Below, piece after piece: positions 61,747 through 64,000 of a stretch of DNA of 64,000 bases; within the stretch, counting starts at the first letter, position 1, and the number at the start of each line of letters is the position of its first letter. The notes beneath the pieces are model-generated. The model saw nothing but the letters and a program-made list of their open reading frames with translations, was not told the origin of the DNA and did no database searches. The translations under genes were made by a program, and so were the position numbers. This DNA comes from Chloroflexota bacterium. Its GTDB lineage: Bacteria > Chloroflexota > Dehalococcoidia > Tepidiformales > Tepidiformaceae. The stretch lies in contig JAPPBY010000033.1 of assembly GCA_026702615.1 (NCBI GenBank), forward strand, positions 1-64,000, given 5' to 3'.

Positions 61747-63729
61747 CTAGCTCTCCAGCCAGATGTTGTGCGCCCGCCACATGCCGAACGAGGCCGTCTG
61801 GTCGCCGTCCGGCGGCGGGGGCAGCCCCTTCAACCGCGAGCCCACGGCGACGTACTTGGTCGTCTGCGTTGGCAGCGGGAAGGTGCAGCAGTAGCGCGTG
61901 AAGATACGCCGCTGCAGCTCCTTCAGGATCTCCGCCCGCTCGTCGTCGTCCGTCGTGGCCGCCTGGCGGTCGGCGTAGTCCTGCAGCTCCCTGGCGTAGG
62001 GGTGCGTGATCTCCAGCGCCGCGCGCACGGCTTCGCCCGCATCCGAACCGCCGTTCTCGGCGTAGTTCGGGTTCTCGGGGTTGACCCACGGGTCGGAGAT
62101 GTTGACGCCCTTGTACCAGTTGCCGCCCCAGATGGCGCCGTAGCCATCCGGCGTGTAGGCCACCAGTGCGTTCCAGTCCGGCATCGTCGAGACGGCGTTG
62201 TTGCCGGCGATGAAGAAGTGCCAGTCCTTGGTGCCCGTGGGGCCGTTCGCGGAGGCGATGTAGGTCGCCAGCTCAAGCGGGTTGTAGTTCACCGGCACCC
62301 CGAGGGAGTCCTCGAAGCTTTGCCCGATGAACTGCACGTGGCTGTAGTCCGTACTCCAGGCCGCAACCGTCGTGTCGAGCTCGGGGAAGATCTCGGGGCC
62401 GTTGTTGGCCTCCCACAGCTGGCGTGCGCCCTGCGGGTCGTACACCTGGTACTCGCGGATCTCCTCCTGGGAGAGCGCGTACTTGGGGAACGCCGTCGGG
62501 CTGACCGGCGCGCTGCGGCGGCCCTCGCCGCTGAGAATGACGTCGATGTAGCCGTCCCAGTCCATCGCCATCGAAAGGGCCTTCGAGAGCTCCGGATACG
62601 GCGTCCACTTGGCCGCGGCCAGCTGGATCATGATCCCGCCGTCGTCGATCGCCGGCCCCGTCATGACGTTGACGTTCGGCTGGTCCGCCCACGCGTCGGC
62701 GTCGATCTTGGAGACCGCGCCCCAGTAGTCGGAGTCACCGGCGAGGAAGCGAGCCTGCCGCGCCGCGCCGTCGGTAATGATGACGTGCTCCATAGCGTCG
62801 ATATAGGGGAAGTCGGCGTTGAAGCGCGTCCCCGCAATCTGCTCCGGGTGCTCGTAGTAGTTCGGATTCCGCTTCAGCGTCATCCGCGTCTCGGACACGT
62901 CGTCGAACATGTACGGGCCGGAACCTGCGTTGATGCCGGAGACCTGGCCCAGATCGCCCGACTCCTCAGCCGCGAGCCGCTCCGGTGAGACGACCACAAG
63001 CGAGGCTGCGGCGAACGCGCGTGTGTTCGACGCAAACGCCTTGTTCTGGTTGATCCGGAGTGTCAGGTCGTCCGGTGTGTCGAACGTCGCGCCCTGGCTC
63101 TCGTCCATGAACGAGAAGAACAGCTCGTTCACGTTCGAGCCACGGTTGGCGCGGGAGTCCGGGTACCGCCTCAGGCTGATGTACCAGTCCTCCGAGTTCA
63201 CCTCGCGTCCGCCCTCCGCTTCCGGGTTGAAGCGAACGCCTTCCCGCAGGTTGAAGACCAGCGTCTCCGGATCGATCTGCTCCCAGCTCTGAGCCGCATC
63301 CGGGTAGAACTCGTCGTTGGTGATCGAGAACGCCATCAGCTGGCTGTACGTGGTCGACATCCCCTGCGGGAACGTGATCGTGATCGAGGGGTCGAAGCCC
63401 GTCGGGTAGGCCACCAGGCTGTAGTTGAAGGTGCCGCCGTACCGTGAGCGGTCCTCGGCGGCCGCGGCCTGCTCCTCGGGCTCGTCCGCGGCATCGGTTT
63501 CCGCGGCCTGCGAATCCTCGGCAGGCTCATCGTCGTCGGCCGCTGCCGCTGCGGCCTGGGTGGCCGCAGCCTGCGTGGCCGCCGGAGCGGCTGCGTCGTC
63601 GTCATCGTCGTCATCGCCGCAACCCGCGAGGATCGCGGCAGAGCCAGCCGCGAGCGTCGCTCCACCCGCCAGCACACGCCTCCGCGAGACGCGCCTGCGC
63701 CAGTACTTGCCCCAGTAGCTTTCTTTCAC
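61747..63729 (-). CDS. Tat-exported lipoprotein substrate-binding protein (SBP_bac_5), copy 2
   Basis: The protein has 660 residues from GTG 63729 with GAGGAGG upstream. YWRRRVSRRRVLAGG and LAGC (lipid-carrying Cys37) give a Tat lipoprotein; an Asp run and an Ala/Glu/Asp-rich tether follow. The SBP core matches copy 1 almost throughout; 62145-61970 is identical at the DNA level to 59968-59793 (176 bp). The copies differ most in the tether and in some ligand-side loops, so they may bind different peptides. Confidence 0.94.
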   Translation of the reverse strand: MKESYWGKYWRRRVSRRRVLAGGATLAAGSAAILAGCGDDDDDDDAAAPAATQAAATQAAAAAADDDEPAEDSQAAETDAADEPEEQAAAAEDRSRYGGTFNYSLVAYPTGFDPSITITFPQGMSTTYSQLMAFSITNDEFYPDAAQSWEQIDPETLVFNLREGVRFNPEAEGGREVNSEDWYISLRRYPDSRANRGSNVNELFFSFMDESQGATFDTPDDLTLRINQNKAFASNTRAFAAASLVVVSPERLAAEESGDLGQVSGINAGSGPYMFDDVSETRMTLKRNPNYYEHPEQIAGTRFNADFPYIDAMEHVIITDGAARQARFLAGDSDYWGAVSKIDADAWADQPNVNVMTGPAIDDGGIMIQLAAAKWTPYPELSKALSMAMDWDGYIDVILSGEGRRSAPVSPTAFPKYALSQEEIREYQVYDPQGARQLWEANNGPEIFPELDTTVAAWSTDYSHVQFIGQSFEDSLGVPVNYNPLELATYIASANGPTGTKDWHFFIAGNNAVSTMPDWNALVAYTPDGYGAIWGGNWYKGVNISDPWVNPENPNYAENGGSDAGEAVRAALEITHPYARELQDYADRQAATTDDDERAEILKELQRRIFTRYCCTFPLPTQTTKYVAVGSRLKGLPPPPDGDQTASFGMWRAHNIWLES

Positions 63730-63831
63730 GTCGTTCCTCCTCTCGGGCTACTCCCGCGCAGCCCGCAAGCGAACCTGCACCAAATTCGGAACACATGGCC
63801 CCGATGCAGATTCGCCATTCTACTCACGGTG

Positions 63832-64000
63832 TCAATGGGAATCGCGACCTCGGCCGGCGGGGACGGGGCGCCCCTGGCCGGCCTCCGCCAGGTTGCCGAA
63901 TCCCACCGTGATGGGCGCGTTCGCGCGGCGGCCGGGGCTCACGTTGGGGTTGTAGCTCTCGACGCTCTCCTCGGTCTCACGCGGAACGCCGCCCCCGAGC
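63832..64000 (-). CDS. C-terminal end of a protein running off the window
   Basis: Fifty-five residues end at a TGA (63832-63834). The frame is protein-like (ESVESYNPNVSPGRRANAP, then GFGNLAEAGQG) with GC-rich third positions, but I do not recognise the family. It is upstream of the SBP genes on the same strand. Confidence 0.5.
   Translation of the reverse strand, partial: LGGGVPRETEESVESYNPNVSPGRRANAPITVGFGNLAEAGQGRPVPAGRGRDSH

Noticed and set aside
59549-62988. Two plus-strand frames over 500 codons long, opposite the binding-protein genes
   Set aside because: Both are similar to each other only because the genes beneath are paralogs; they have no domain and are antisense to Tat lipoproteins.
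1-64000. CRISPR array or insertion sequence
   Set aside because: No series of regular short repeats with spacers and no transposase or integrase motif was found on either strand.

Overview
The window is GC-rich (roughly two thirds G+C by eye). Its housekeeping blocks look like Chloroflexota, most plausibly a Dehalococcoidia-like lineage. The reasons are the gatB, yvcK-like and secG genes packed next to a peptide-binding protein, a SAM hydrolase, fmt and rlmN; the secreted FN3 protein at the left edge; and the Tat-dependent lipoprotein substrate-binding proteins of a peptide ABC transporter. The phylum is inferred from gene content and style, since there is no rRNA or other strong marker here.

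Layout. 1-3.5 kb: edge of a secreted FN3 protein, a small HTH protein and a NarL-type two-component pair. 4.1-29.8 kb: a dense defence and conflict island. It holds (a) a HEPN plus SIR2 operon, with a zinc-ribbon HEPN protein on the opposite strand; (b) a frameshifted AlbA_2/Schlafen-type gene and a DUF6236-like gene; (c) a large helicase with a nuclease-like C-terminus; (d) a truncated NYN gene; (e) a TIR-like plus small membrane protein pair; (f) a four-gene operon of multiubiquitin, E1/ThiF, DUF6527 and ThsB-like TIR, divergent from an XRE plus ImmA/IrrE regulator pair; (g) an AF2212-type antitoxin plus PIN toxin; (h) thyX followed by DNA methyltransferase, PRTase-CE, ORC/CDC6-like ATPase and a Rossmann-like protein; (i) a truncated clan AA protease. 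Parts of (h) are clearly less GC-rich than the core genome.

30-42.4 kb: metabolic and miscellaneous genes. They include an HSL-type esterase, a Baeyer-Villiger monooxygenase, a vWA lipoprotein-like protein, a tandem-rhodanese sulfurtransferase, membrane proteins, endonuclease III, a Fic protein, and a selD whose catalytic residue 17 is an in-frame TGA, read here as selenocysteine. 42.4-42.7 kb holds two 114-bp imperfect direct repeats, each with an inner dyad.

42.7-56.4 kb: the housekeeping run, consisting of gatB, yvcK-like, secG, substrate-binding protein, SAM hydrolase, fmt and rlmN with mostly overlapping start and stop codons, then queA, mutY, an amidohydrolase and a luciferase-like oxidoreductase. 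56.4-63.7 kb: a peptide/nickel-type ABC transporter with two paralogous DppC permeases, one DppB and two tandem Tat-lipoprotein binding proteins, separated by strong hairpin terminators. No ATPase subunit lies in the window.

The best candidates for an undescribed system are the Ubl-E1-DUF6527-TIR operon with its HTH/ImmA switch and shared palindromic operator, and the thyX-methyltransferase-PRTase-CE-ATPase-Rossmann operon. Three convergent gene pairs share a single CTAG as both stop codons. Several genes carry a TANNNT -10-like hexamer 6 or 7 nt before the start codon, which suggests leaderless transcripts.
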